64,000 nucleotides of DNA from Lota lota (GCA_026745465.1 JACYXH010000310.1:5124001-5188000); one strand, 5' to 3'; shown: positions 37,317-53,000, numbered from the stretch's first letter. Translations and numbers: made by a program. The notes: a model not told the origin generated them from the letters alone.

Positions 37317-38352
37317 ATGGCTGATCTTGGGGTTTCCATAGCCCTGATCGCGTGCATAGTCCTCTTCAGTGAGGCGGCGCGCAGGGCGACCAAGCGACTT
37401 TGCTCCGACGATTACAGGATTTACCTGGTGGAAGCGGTGTCCACGTTCCAGCTGTGTGCATGCACTCATGAACTAAAACTCTTGGCCGTAATGGACAGGG
37501 TAGAATCGCATATAGGCCTAACACTGACATACATCATGACGATTGTACACGTTTCAACTTTTCACGAAGCATCGTGCAACCCAGCCACTGTTCTTGAACA
37601 CGTACGTCGTGGGACTACCTCCGCGAAGGGTGCTGCTGTCCTAATATCCGGCCAGTTCGTAGCTGCGATTATCGCGCAGTTCTCGGTAGCCTCTGTCCGG
37701 AGTCTAGGTCTGTCAGACCTTCACTCCAGGCACGAAAAGTTGGGGTACAGATGTTTTGACCCTATCAGTGGGACTCTGCTCCAGGCTACTGGGGTGGAGT
37801 TGGCGTGTGCGTTCTGTATGCAAGCGACGGTCATGCACATCCACAAACTGGACGCGAAACTGAGAATTCACGCCGTCGCAGCTGTAGTCACTTCACTGGT
37901 GTACGCAGGTTTGTTGGCCCCATATGGACCCTCCAGTAACGACCCTTTTTTGTTGTTGTTTTTGTTGTTGTTGTTGTTGGGAGTGCAGCACTGACTCAAA
38001 TTGCTCTGATTATTTGTTTAAGTGAAATATGTGACAAAAGAAAAGTTAACGGTGAACAGACAAAGTGTTATGTGCATGTGATTAGATCATATTTTCAGAA
38101 AGGGCAGGGCCCCTGGAAAAATGTCACTTGTGTGGCCCTGCTGCAGTTTTGTAAACCTCTGCTCTACACTATCACTGTAAGGGCTGAACTTACTCGCAGG
38201 GAAAGTCAGGGTTACTAGTAGAAAATGTCAGGCGGGCAGGTAAACAAGGCAACAGAAGCAAAACGAACCGACAAACGGGGGCAGAAACTATAGAACGTAA
38301 ATGCAGGGAAACAATTGTTAAGCCTCACAGGGTAGGTGACAAATGATTAACG

Positions 38353-38445
<93 letters not shown>

Positions 38446-40044
38446 AGTGAAAACCAGTCATGGCTGGGTGTGAAATCACCAACACCTGTGATCTGATCCA
38501 ATAATAATGAAATCCAATCATTTGTACATGCTGCGTGATACCCAGTATAGGCATATGTATCACATTGTAAAACACAAGAAGTCTATTATCATAATTGGAA
38601 ATCTAGATAATATACATGTCATTACGTAACCTAAAACCTATATGTTGGATTGGAAAATCGATATACATGGTGATGTAATTAAGCAAAGCACAAATCGATG
38701 TGGATGTTGTGGAAAGTTTGTGAAAATTGTCACTGGTATTAAATATGGCACCACTCAAACCAAATAGTTTCCATCCACTTGTCAGATTTAACTGTTAAGT
38801 GGGCTGGTAGACCGGTGATACATTTTGGGCATTGGCTATACTAAATAATTGAAATATTATAGTGCTTTACAATTCTATACAGTTACTTACATTTTGGGCA
38901 TTGGCTATACTAAATAATTTAAATAGTATAGTGCTTTACAATTCTGTACAGTTACTTACATTTTGGGCATTGGCTATACTAAATAATTGAAATATTATAG
39001 TGCTTTACAATTCTGTACAGTTACTTACATTTTGAGAATTTTCAGTTTAACAAACAGTTTAATTACTGTTTGTTGAATTTTCAGTTTAACAAACAGTTTG
39101 CTGTTTGTTATGAACACGTCTGTAAGTACTGATCAATTGATTGGGTTATTGATGGATTTATTGGTTTATCAGTTGACTGATTGATGCTCTCCACAGGGGG
39201 TTACATATCAGGGGCCGTTTCCAACGCTGTCCTAGCATTCTCCATCCAGTTCCCCTGCAGTGGACATACCTACCCAGAGTACTGCTTTGTTTACTGGCTG
39301 GGCCCAGTACTAGGTATGTACAAGTACTGTGTCTCGTGTCTACCTCAAGGCCTTCTGTAAACTCATGACACCTCAGTCAAATTGAGGACTGTAATAAATA
39401 CAAAGATTGTCAAGAAACAATAGTGATTGATAACAACTGATGGATGAATGATTTGTGTAGGGTTGTAGTTTCATCTGTTCTTGTATCCTATTATTTACTT
39501 CAGGCAGTACACTGCCTATGAGACCATCGTGATCTCGCAAGTACATGTTATGTAGCTCTCTGCAGATCATGAATATCTGGATGGTCTCACCAGGCTAGCA
39601 GTCCTTACCTTTTCTTGTTCTCACTCAGAGGGATGTTGACAATGTAACATACTGATTACAACAAAACACATCTATATGCATATTTAAACATTTACTTAAC
39701 ATTGATTGAAACCTGTTCACGTTCACACACCCTTTTCCATGTCTCTCTAAATCAAACACGACTGTTGATCCTAAATACTATTTACATTAGATGTTTAACA
39801 TTTTCCCATGTGTGTGAACATGTCCTCGATTTTAAAACTGTTCACCTTAAAATAACCTTACACAGTACCAATGAGCATGGATATATCTGGCTTGCTAAGT
39901 CTCTCACCTTTTCTTTGACCTTTTCTGTTGGCAGGCATGTCAAGCTGCATACTGCTCTTTGAGAAAATCATACCGTTTCTCTCTGGGAAGAGCACCATTG
40001 GAAAGACAACAGGGAATTTCTCTGTCACCAAAAAGACTCAGTAG
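37317..40044 (+). CDS. aqp11: Aquaporin-11 (complete, 3 exons)
   Basis: Unorthodox (superaquaporin) channel of intracellular membranes; mammalian AQP11 sits in the endoplasmic reticulum and passes water, glycerol and hydrogen peroxide. Exons 37317-37908, 39197-39313 and 39935-40044 join to 272 residues; human is 271. Family marks: STFQLCACTHELKLL near residue 42, KLRIH...VTSLVYAG before the second half-helix, and YCFVYWLGPVLG. The first pore motif is Asn-Pro-Ala at residues 88-90; human has Asn-Pro-Cys. At the second motif the sequence is Ser-Asn-Ala-Val (Asn207-Ala-Val) where Asn-Pro-Ala is expected, so the proline is missing. The cysteine 11 residues downstream (Cys218), equivalent to human Cys227, is kept. 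The start has purine at -3 and G at +4. Confidence 0.93.
38353..38443. repeat. (AC)n microsatellite, aqp11 intron 1
   Basis: About 45 AC dinucleotides, uninterrupted. Confidence 0.96.
38821..39027. repeat. Three tandem copies of a 69 bp unit, aqp11 intron 1
   Basis: Each unit begins CATTTTGGGCATTGG; the copies start at 38821, 38890 and 38959. The period is exactly 69 and only a few bases differ between copies. A fourth start (CATTTTGAGAA) at 39028 is cut short. Confidence 0.95.
39034..39112. repeat. Short direct and inverted repeats after the 69 bp array
   Basis: GAATTTTCAGTTTAACAAAC occurs twice, about 38 bases apart. Each copy is followed by CTGTTTGTT, which can pair with AACAAACAG within the unit. 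Confidence 0.85.
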
Positions 40045-40750
40045 TATGGACTGTGGTGATTTTGGGATTTCTGGATATTTTATTTATATATTTGTGGGAA
40101 GAATCCACATTGGAAGTCAACAAAGTGATGATGAAAAGATGTGCAACCGATGCTTGGTTTATGAAATGGTTGGTACGCGCTAATCTATCTAATCCATGCA
40201 TTTTTGCATGGATTATTCCTGACCAAACTCTCTGTTTCTCTCTTGACAATCTTCTATGCACAGTCCATTCACTTTATCTAATTCATATGGAAATGTTTAC
40301 AGTAACCATTTCCCAGTTTCATCACTGCTTCTCTCTATTTCAAATACTAAATGAGGAATTTATAGTTGCCCCATATTTAAAGCACTTTTTAGAAGCTGTA
40401 CAGTGCAAGGGGTATGGCGTGAATATAGAATGATGTAAGACTTTCTGCACAGAAAATGCGTTCAATGGCAAATGGCAGTAAATTAATGGTCACACTGAAA
40501 TTTCATTCCGGCACTTTGCTATTTTCTACTTTCCTACTTCAGATGACCAGAAGCGACAACTGAAAGCAAATGGCGTTAACGTTGTGGCCAGACCTCCTCA
40601 TACCTCAGTGGACTAGATAGTGAGAAGTATGTTCAAATTGCACAAGGCTGGTTTGACTAGCGAAACCAATCCCATTTTAATCTCATTGAATCAGCTTTGA
40701 GGTGTAAATGTAAAATAGAATAAATAAAAGTAACAAGCAGGGTCTTGCAA
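40045..40750 (+). other. aqp11: aqp11 3' UTR
   Basis: No further exon after the TAG at 40042-40044. Overlapping AATAAATAAA at 40719-40728 is the first good poly(A) signal and suggests a 3' UTR of about 700 bases. Confidence 0.6.
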
Positions 40751-42709
<1,959 letters not shown>

Positions 42710-44286
42710 CACTGCTCAAAAAAATAAAGGGAACACTAAAATAACACATCCTAGATCTGAATGAATGAAATAATCTTATTAAAAACGTTTTTCTTTACAT
42801 AGTTGAATGTGCTGACAACAAAATCACACAAAAATTATCAATGGAAATCAAATTTATCAACCCATGGAGGTCTGGATTTGGAGTCACACTCAAAATTAAA
42901 GTGGAAAACCACACTACAGGCTGATCCAACTTTGATGTAATGTCCTTAAAACAAGTCAAAATGAGGCTCAGTAGTGTGTGTGGCCTCCACGTGCCTGTAT
43001 GACCTCCCTACAACGCCTGGGCATGCTCCTGATGAGGTGGCGGATGGTCTCCTGAGGGATCTCCTCCCAGACCTGGACTAAAGCATCCGCCAACTCCTGG
43101 ACAGTCTGTGGTGCAACGTGGCGTTGGTGGATGGAGCGAGACATGATGTCCCAGATGTGCTCAATTGGATTCAGGTCTGGGGAACGGGCGGGCCAGTCCA
43201 TAGCATCAATGCCTTCCTCTTGCAGGAACTGCTGACACACTCCAGCGACATGAGGTCTAGCATTGTCTTGCATTAGGAGGAACCCAGGGCCAACCGCACC
43301 AGCATATGGTCTCACAAGGGGTCTGAGGATCTCATCTCGTTACCTAATGGCAGTCAGGCTACCTCTGGCGAGCACATGGAGGGCTGTGCGGCCCCCCAAA
43401 GAAATGCCACCCCACACCATGACTGACCCACCGCCAAACCGGTCATGCTGGAGGATGTTGCAGGCAGCAGAACGTTCTCCACGGCGTCTCCAGACTCTGT
43501 CACGTCTGTCACATGTGCTCAGTGTGAACCTGCTTTCATCTGTGAAGAGCACAGGGCGCCAGTGGCGAATTTGCCAATCTTGGTGTTCTCTGGCAAATGC
43601 CAAACGTCCTGCACGGTGTTGAGCTGTAAGCACAACCCCCACCTGTGGACGTCCGGCCCTCATACCACCCTCATGGAGTCTGTTTCTGACCGTTTGAGCA
43701 GACACATGCACATTTGTGGCCTGCTGGAGGACATTTTGCAGGGCTCTGGCAGTGCTCCTCCTGCTCCTCCTTGCACAAAGGCGGAGGTAGCGGTCCTGCT
43801 GCTGGGTTGTTGCCCTCCTACGGCATCCTCCACGTCTCCTGATGTACTGGCCTGTCTCCTGGTAGCGCCTCCATGCTCTGGACACTACGCTGACAGACAC
43901 AGCAAACCTTCTTGCCACAGCTCACATTGATGTGCCATCCTGGATAAGCTGCACTACCTGAGCCACTTGTGTGGGTTGTAGACTCTGTCTCATGCTACCA
44001 CTAGAGTGAACGCACCGCCAGCATTCAAAAGTGACCAAAACATCAGCCAGGAAGCATAGGAACTGAGAAGAGGTCTGTGGTCACCACCTGCAGAACCACT
44101 CATTGGGGGTGTCTTGCTAATTGCCTATAATTTCCACCTGTTATCTATTCCATTTGCACAACAGCATGTGAAATTTATTGTCAATCAGTGTTGCTTCCTA
44201 AGTGGACAGTTTGATTTCACAGAAGTGTGATTGACTTGGAGTTACATTGTGTTATTTAAGTGTTCCCTTTATTTTTTTGAGCAGTT
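42710..44286 (-). mobile_element. Second Tc1/mariner-type DNA transposon, different family
   Basis: The left end CACTGCTCAAAAAAATAAAG and the right end CTTTATTTTTTTGAGCAGT are inverted repeats of about 28 bp, and TA dinucleotides flank both ends (42708-42709 and 44287-44288). The last base at the right is changed (T where G is expected). A near full-length minus-strand transposase frame lies inside. The termini match an abundant teleost family, distinct from the element in emsy. It lies between the converging aqp11 and rsf1 genes. Confidence 0.93.
42968..43993 (-). pseudogene. Tc1-type transposase with two nonsense codons
   Basis: The frame opens at 43993 ([20 protein letters not shown]). 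It meets TGA at 43922-43924 just after GTSM, runs through the helix-turn-helix region and the first catalytic Asp (LFTDESRF), and meets TAA at 43340-43342 after SLTAIR. It continues with the second Asp (LMQDNARPH) and Glu (DLNPIEHIWD) to TGA at 42968. Both nonsense codons are in frame with no indel between them. Asp and Glu are separated by 34 residues, the DD34E pattern of Tc1. The family length is about 340 residues, as here. Not functional as it stands. Confidence 0.92.
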
Positions 44287-44389
44287 TATAAAAACTCAAT
44301 GAACATAAATTATAGGCAAAGATCTTATCAAATTACCAATTATTTGTTAAACCTTTGAAAGTAACTGAACATCACAAAAATCCCAACTA

Positions 44390-47086
44390 CGAGTCAGGAT
44401 TAAACCAATTTTATTATGACAAATGTACAAGATCGGATTCATAAGAAATAACAGTGACATTAACGAAACAAATGTATAGGACATACCCAACATCGATGAG
44501 CAATCTACAATGTTCAAAACAATGGACAAGGACGTCTCTCCTCCCAGGTTCTAGATGAGGTAATGGGAAACTCTTTAACACTTCAGTCCTTGGCACCAGC
44601 TCTCCACTTGCCCCCATTCCCCAACTGTATATGTGGCATAGAGGGACAAACACAACCCACTATACGGATCTTGCCCCATATTTCACCACACCGAACCCCC
44701 TGCCCACCCCCACCCCCCAACCCCACATTTGCTACTGTATTCTCCAACAACATAATCTAAATGTAAATCAATTGAACTCAGTCAGACCAATGTCGTGCAT
44801 TGTGAGTAACACGTGACACTCCATTCATTTAGCTTCAGTTAAAATGATTTGGCCACAGCTAGTATATAGATATAGATATATGAAAATCAACAAAGAATAA
44901 GAGCGGTTTATCCTTTGTGAAGACCATGCCAAGACTATTACTAATTTACAAGGATATTTTACACTCCTCATTATCCCTCACGAAACACAATTGTTCTGTA
45001 CGTTTCTTTATGTCAATAATCGCTTATCATGCCTACCAATGCAGTTTCACTGCAAATCAGATATCCTTTGATGTCCCTTTGTAATAATGCAACAGGTTGG
45101 GGGGGATAGAATCCTAAATAAATCCAAACATGCCAGTTTGCAGATTTGATTACAAAAAACAGTTTGTATCAACATTAAGTACCTACAAAATAAAAATAAT
45201 AAAATCTCATGCAATCTGTAATAATTGCCCAATATATTTGTTTTCTTCTTGTGATTATAAAACGCCTCTACATATATTACAGCAAAAACCTACAGATATA
45301 CACAGACTGGTTCCGAAACATCAGTGGATTAACAGGGTTGTTTTACCATATTACTACTCAGAATTTAATTCTGGGTAATTTTCGTTTGAAAACATGTCAT
45401 TGGGTCATATATATTTAACTATTGTATGTATGTGTGTGTGTATGATTGGCTCAGACGGCCTTACCTAAGTCTATTACCGTTACAGAAGTTTGAAAATGAA
45501 ACGTTTGAGAGAGATCACACTCATAGATACTCATGGAAGGCAAGAAGGGATTTCAAATGAATACACCACTCAGTCAAATTAGTTTGTTGAGTTTTGGAGC
45601 TGGGCATTCGATGAGAAAAAAACATGCAAAAAAAAAAAGGGGGGGGGGGGGGTTGAACCCACATACAGGGAAGATGCACAGAGGAAGAGACTCCCAAAGA
45701 CACAGTTCCAGATATACAAAAATACGTTATAGTAGTTATCAGAAATGGGATTTAAAAACACAAATGGTAAAAATAACGGATATATTACGCCCCCCCCCCC
45801 CCCCCCCAAGGCAAAACAAAAACACTCAAATAGGAAACAATAAAAACATCATCCAGTTTTACAACTGTGGATGAGCTCCAAATAAAGTCCCAATGTGAGA
45901 GTGACTTTATCCACGCACAACATTCCCTTTACAGATTCGATGACGTGTCTAAATATGGGAATTGCACCACTCATCAATGATAGCACAGAAATGTAAAAAT
46001 AATTATATATGTATACAATGTACAAAGTCTAAACTAACCACTTTTGGAAGAGGGGCAGGGTAATGGATTGGAGGCAGGGAGACAAAGTCTACACTAATAA
46101 TTGGTCCTCGATATACATTCAACCCCTCCTACACAGGCAGGCTTTGAGTATGTATATGAATGGTACCGCAACACTTGGCGATGGAACAAATGAGCAAGTT
46201 GTTGGAAGCACGTCTGATTCACACTGTTGATAATGGTATTGTTGGTAGTTGTATGTCCGTCTTCTGCGTGCATGGGACAGCTCAAGACAACACGGTGCCT
46301 CAACTGCCATCTAGTGGTGGTCTAAGGCCAACAGATATCAGCCATGTTGCCCAAGTAATTTGGGTGTTAGAGCCAACTTATCCAGCATATAGATAGAATA
46401 GAATGAATAACAGTACTAGTACAAAGTACTAACAGATAATGGAGAACAAAAACGTTGCCAAGAGTTTCTATTTTAATTGGCAAAAAGATCTAGACTTAAA
46501 TGGCTAAATGTTTGTACAAAAAGAAAAAACAATTTGTACTTAAAACCAGATAATTATTGGAATGCGGTTGCCTTTAAACCATATCGTCATATCCAAAGAT
46601 TAAGAACACAGATGGAGTATTCTTTGTTGACGAGTCAACGTCATGTCTTCCCTTACATGATAATGCATTTCGTAACGGAGTAGCGTGCACCCTGAACTTC
46701 ATACTCTAGGGCAAGCAGAAGACTACAAACACCTGGACCATTGGCAACATAACAAATAAAATGATTACAATGAGAACACAACAAATGGCAGCAAGAGGAG
46801 AGGACCGGCTTGTTTTTGTCGTTTCTTGTTGCTATAAGTAAGTGGCGCAAAATATAGCCCAACTATTTAGGTCACACGACTCGACTGTTGGGACACTGAG
46901 GTAAAGCAGTGCTTGGCTTGGGTTGGGGGAAAGACAGTTTGGAATCCCACACGGAGAGAAGTGGACTGACTGGGGGCACAGCATTCCTCGGACAGAGGAA
47001 CTTCGTTCATAAAGTTAAGCAATATAAAAATACAATACCACAAAAAGAATGAAAAAGTACATCTTTTTTTTCCCTCTCCTTTTGAT
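44390..47086 (-). other. rsf1: Probable long 3' UTR of rsf1
   Basis: After the rsf1 stop at 47087 the minus strand has no further coding exon. The first convincing AATAAA in the rsf1 sense is at 44408-44413 (TTTATT on the + strand), just past the right end of the second Tc1-type element. A 3' UTR of about 2.7 kb is plausible because mammalian RSF1 also has a very long one. Contains a G12 run near 45640 and a C run near 45787-45807. The extent is inferred. Confidence 0.45.
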
Positions 47087-50000
47087 TTACAAGTCCTCGC
47101 TATTGCAGACGTAGTCCACCAGGTCCGTGACCCCCAACAGGTCGTCCTCGTCCTCGTCCTGCGGCGCCATCTCCTGGGGGGCCAGGCCATTGGGCGCCAC
47201 GGCGACGGGGGCCGCGGCGGCCATGTTTTTGGGCTCCAGCTGGGCCATTAGGCCGGAGGCTCCAGGGGGCCGGCTCACCAGACCCTCGAGGCCCTTCATG
47301 GGGCCCTGTCCGTTGGCGGCCAGGCCGTAGTCCAACGAGGGGGCGGTGGCGATGGGCCCCTTTGCTGTGGCTCCGCCTGCCACCTCCTCCGCCTTTCCCC
47401 CCGAGCCCATCTTCTCAGTCGCCCTCTCCTTCTCCTCCTCCACCCCCGCCTCCTCCTCGTCTGAGTCGTCCGAGGCGATGCGATTGACGCGCTTGCGGAC
47501 CGGGCGGTCTTCCTCCGAAGACCCCGACTCATCTGAGTCGCCGTCCGAGTCGTCCGATGTCCGTCGGCGCTTGAGCGCCAGCCGCTTGTGCTGGCGGGAG
47601 TGAGCGGCCGGGGAGTCGGCTCGCCGCTTCCCCTTCCGCTCCTTCCTGTCCTCCTCTGAATCGCTCGCTGGAGAGAGAAGGGAGCTCCGTTAGAATTCAA
47701 GCTCTCCTTAGAGAGCATACCCAACACGCAAGCGGGCCTTTTTGCACCCTAGTATTTACACCGGAGACCTATTTAAATCCATGCGTATTACTACTACTAC
47801 AATGCATTTAAATTGATCAACTGAAAAAAACAACCTAAGAAGATTCCTCTGAATACTCATCAATAAAACGTATCAGCGACGGAAGCTAGATCGTGCATAG
47901 GGAGTGACTGACCGTCGCTGTCCGAGCTGGCGAGCGGTCGGCGGGACTTGATCTTGTCCCGGTTGGTGCTGGCCTTGGAGCCCTCCGACTCTGACGTCTC
48001 ACAGTAGTTCACCTTCCTCTTGAGGCTGCGGCGCGACCGCCGCATGCTCACGTCCAGGTCGCTGTCGCTGTACTCGCTGGAGCCTGCAGTCGCTACGACA
48101 ACAAACAAAACCTCAGTAAGAATATATGTTTACAAAGCCCTTATTTGTAAAAAAGTTATAAAAGTTACTTCTTTCATGAGTCATCTTAAAATATTTGTGT
48201 GCTTATAGTATTCCTTGCAGGGCCAATCATCACGTTACATTCATTAAGGCCAAGACATTTAAAATACCGTCCTTAAAATGTAGCATTTCATTTAGTAAAG
48301 TAACAGTCAACACTGATTCAATAGAAATACTAAAATGTAACAATGTGGTTTACACACTTTGTCCCAAAATGTCTCTTTAGTCATTAGATGGTTTTATCCA
48401 AAAACTCTTACAGTGGGGGGGATTGAACCCACAACCTTTTGACTGAGAAACCAACACCCTTACCACGAGACTATGCTGTTGCTGTGCAATACAATCGGCC
48501 CAAATAAAATAAAATTAACACGTGCGTACCAATTTCCTCCTCTTCGTCCTCATCGGTCTCCTCCTCTTCGTCGTCCGAGTAGCCGTGGGGCCTGCGACGG
48601 CGGCGGGCGCTGCGTCTCTGCCTGGGAACCTTCCGGGGCCGGGCCACCTTGCGGTGCCCGCCCCCGCTGGCGAAGTCACTGTCGTTGGAGTCCGCTGCCT
48701 CACTCTCGCCTTCCTGGTCTGACACCACAAACTCCTCCTCCTCAGAGCTACGCCCGGGGAACAGGACACCGCCAAGTTATTATGGCAGATACACAACTGT
48801 TAATACTTTTTTTTCTTATACTATACTTATGCCTTCTTAGACATTTGCTTTACTTAATTTATCATAATATTATAATATTCAATTATATCAAAGACACAAT
48901 GTGGTCATAAAGTTTGAGAGCTCCGGGAGAATTCACGATCTAAACAAACCAATACTTTTGGTTGGTCTAGTTATTGAAAGCGGGGTGTATTTCAATGTTT
49001 TGCCCTCACAGTTTAACAGATATTGAGAGTACACTTTTCAATCATGGTAAAACAAAAAATGCATGTTTGGTGTGCACTGTGCGCTTGTGTGTGTATGGGA
49101 CACAGGCGTAGTCCATCACACGTATGTATTCCAAACTACCGCTATAAGGGACCCCTCGACACCCTTGTGTAGTTGGAAGCAGCAAGTGCCAGCAGGTAGC
49201 GGGTGTGTGAACACTCATAGCTCGAACCTGTCGCTGAGGCGGAACTCGTCTTCGCTCTCCTCCTCGTCCACCGTGCTGTCGCTGTCCAGGTCGTTGAGGC
49301 GCCGGCGCTTTTTCCTGCGCTGGCCGGCGCTGGGTGGCGGCGGCCGGCCGTTCTCCTGGCTCTCCCCCGCCTGCAGGATGGTGGATATGTCCTTCCCTCG
49401 GTTGTGGCCCGTTATGTTGGCCATGTCTTTGCCCCGGCCAGCCCCTGTGAGCAAAGCACAGAAGGTTGCGAGTTGTGAAGGAGGTCGAGGTGGGTCGTCT
49501 AGCAAATCAGAATAAATGATCTAGGGCCGTGGAAGACGAGCTCAGGTCTTGGTGAACGGGGCGTTACACTTTCTTTCGCTTTATGTTCATTTTCGACCAA
49601 TTACGTCGCTGGAGGCGGGGATCTGTAAGCGCCTAATTGGCTATTAACAGCACTAGTCAAAATGTAACCCTAACTCTTTCGGTTTTTGGTTCCAGGCCCA
49701 GGCTCTGTCATCTCCCCCCAGAGGTTCTAGCTGGATCCCAGATTAGGTAGATGGTAATAATAAGGGGATTTCTTGTGGCGAGCACTGGCATATTTAGCTC
49801 CTCCTACCTCCGCCCTCTGCTTCTTTGATGTCCTCTTCGATTGCCTCCTCGATGGCCTCGTCAAACTCGTCAAACCTGTTAGGAAAAATAATGACATTAA
49901 AACGGATACTGGTGTAATTTTTGTTCATCACCGTTACACTATTGCATAGTACCTGCTTACTGTATCGTAACTTTATTAAGACAATGTTTTTCCTGATTTT

Positions 50001-53000
50001 CAATGCATCTTATTTTATTCTGGAAATTAATACACCTGATGCCCTAATTTAATCTCTCCTAGCGCCAAAACATGTTAAGTTTTATTGTGCCAGAATTCTG
50101 AAATAATCTATAACATTGATTACTTCACAGATTTTGTATGTTAAGGGCATAAATGATCTGCACAAACCATTTAAAAGAACATTTTAGATGTGGTTTTGAT
50201 CATGATAATAAATTCGTTAAATCACCTGTAGCTTATCGATTTCTTGGCCCGTGTCGACCTTCGACCCCAGCTCTTGCTTCGCTTCACCTCTTTCTTCTCC
50301 TTGATAATTGGCTCTTCCTTGACCTCCTCCACCTCAACCTGGGAAGACAGAAAAGTTACAGCCAAGTGTGGCAAGAATAACTTAAACTTATTTGGAACGT
50401 ACAACCGCTGGGCGGTACTTACAGAAGGCGTTATTATGTTTTCCACACTGATTCCAACGTACACCAAACGCTCTTTCCTACAGAAACAGCAGATATTGTA
50501 GTTAAATACATTCATATTGTAATTCTTTGACCTAATTTCCACCCACATGCCATTTTTACAACAGAGATCTGGCAAGGTCTCTCACCTTCTTTCGGCACGT
50601 TCCTTCTTTTTCAATGCAGTGTCCAGGTTCAACAGCTGCTCTTCTAGTTTGTCGCAGAGCTGCTTCTGTAAGGCGGAGGAACCCCAGAGGGTTAGTTCTT
50701 TCAGCTATACTTCAGCAGGCTACAATTATTTTCATTGTTGTCAATAAATATAGATTCATTTTTATTATATTAAGAATTAATCATGTGGTCTATAACATTT
50801 CTAAAAGGCCAAGAAAATTGCTCAAAGCAAGTTCTGAAATATTTTTTAATTTGCCTCAAGAAAAAGCATGTATCATTTCATAACATATTATATCTGAATA
50901 TATCCATGATATCTGAAAAAGAAAACCCAATATTTGCAATTCTCAAACAAAGAATCTGCCGTTTGCCATTTTAAAAAGGACTCGATTTTCTGTCAATTAA
51001 CCAAGAAACGAATTGACTTATCCCCAACACTTCAATATAGAACCTGGTTTGATACAACACATCCCAGAAGTTGCGTCTCCGACTACGTACGTGTTGGCAG
51101 GGTGGGCAGAACCACTCGCCGTCGGGGATGATCATGAGAGGGGGGCGCAGGCACGCCGTGTGGTAGCCGTTGTCGCAGGAATCACACAGCAGGATCTGGG
51201 AGGGAAACGGCAGGCTGTGGTTAGTGGAGTGCTTCCGATAGGCGGGAGGACATATACGTACATTGTTATGACCGACCAGATCTAAACACTAAAATAAAAA
51301 AATCCAACATTAAACAAAACGGATAACCAACATTGACATTAACATGTAAGATACGAATACGAGTGAATAAAAAATATAAAAAAACTGCTACTCAAAAGTA
51401 CATCAGAAAAGCCTCCATAACTATTGACAGGTCGAAGTCCCTGGAATACAAACGGGGAAATGTGTGACAAATTCAAAGAAGTTGTTATTAGTCATTCATC
51501 AATCTCAGTATGGGTGTTACTAGTGAGAGAGGGAGAGCAGTGGACCCACCAGCTCAGGGTGATTGGGCAAGCCACAGTGCTTGCAGGGGTCGTCGTTTGG
51601 CGGGAGGTCGTCATCGGAGGAGGTGGAGGAGTCGGAGCTCCGTCTCTCCCGGTTGCGGTTCCTTCTTTTCCTTCCCCGATCGACCTTGTAATCTTCGTCG
51701 CTGTCATCTTCCTCTGCCTCGGTCTCGTCTTCCTCGCTGGACACCTCACCGCTGCCCTGGGAGCTGTCGTCATTCTCTGAGCCTTTCTTTTTGCGCCGCG
51801 CCCGTGACCACTGGATCTTTCTACGCTTTCTCCCCTAGAAAAAACCCGCCCATTTAAAATGATTTATTTCCATGCTACAAAGAGCACGTTGTATATTGCA
51901 AGCATACAAAGTTAGTAGCTTCTAATAGCCATTTTCTAGAATGATTTGAGCAAGAGTAAACGTACCTTTGATTTTGACTGGCCCTCTTGGTCAACCTTCT
52001 TCTCTTTAGGTTTACTACCAACCACTTTCCCCTCCTCGTCCTCTTCCTTCTCCTCTTCTTGTTCTTCTTCTCCCCCCTCTTTCTCCTTATCTCCTTTGTC
52101 TCCCAGCTTCTCAGGCAGGGGATCGGTTAGCTGTCTATCCACCCTACGGTCCTGGATCTCCACCGCCTTCTGAGTGGGTCTGGAGATCCGGGCAGACCGT
52201 CGAAGTGACCGGCCCATGTTGGAATCGGACTCAGAATCAGCTGGTTTCTCCTCAATAGGAAGTTTGACCCGTCTACGAGGCTTGGCTTTCGTCCGGGCGC
52301 CTCCTCGTCTAACCTTGGGCAGCGGTTCACTGTCTGAATCTTCCTTCTGCTTTGCGGAGTCCTCTTCATCCTTGGCCACGTGGGGATCGCTGTCCAACAC
52401 TTTGGAGCCATCCGGTCGATCAACCTTGCTGGTAGTTTTACCATCTTCAGGCTTTTCTGTAGTAGCGCTCTCTTTGCTCACCTCGTCTCGACTGTTATTT
52501 TCAGGGCTGATTTTGCCCCTCTCCTGGCTGGCACCCTTATCACTCTCCTTGGTAAAATCATTTTCAGCCTCCTTGCTAGCAGCCTGATCACTCTCCTTGG
52601 CCACAGCCTTCTCACTCTCCTTGCCGGAAGCCTTGTCAGTCTTCTTGCTAGCAGTCTGGTCACTCTCCTTGTCAACAGCCTTCTCACTCTCCTTGGCAGA
52701 AGCATCGTCACTCTCCTTGGCGGAAGCATCGTCACTCTCCTTGCTAGCTTCCTTGTCGCTCTCTTTGCTAGCCGCCATGTAATTTTTCTTGCTAGCAGTC
52801 TGGTCACTCTCCTTGGCAACAGCCTTGTCCCTCTCCTTGGCAACAGCCTTGTCACTCTCCTTGATAACAGCCTTTTCACTTTCCTTGGCAACAGCCTTCT
52901 CACTGCCTTTGGCGGAGGCATTCTGACTATCCCTGCTAGAAGCCTGGTCACTCTCCTTGCTAGCCGCCTTGTCACTCTCCTTGCTAGCTGTCATCTCAGT

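Noticed and set aside
48417..48483. Possible tRNA gene
   Set aside because: A B-box-like word is present but the cloverleaf is incomplete, and the flanking sequence matches a fish SINE tail.
52478..52975. Arg-Leu repeat frame within rsf1 exon 6 on the minus strand
   Set aside because: Out-of-frame reading of the octapeptide minisatellite.
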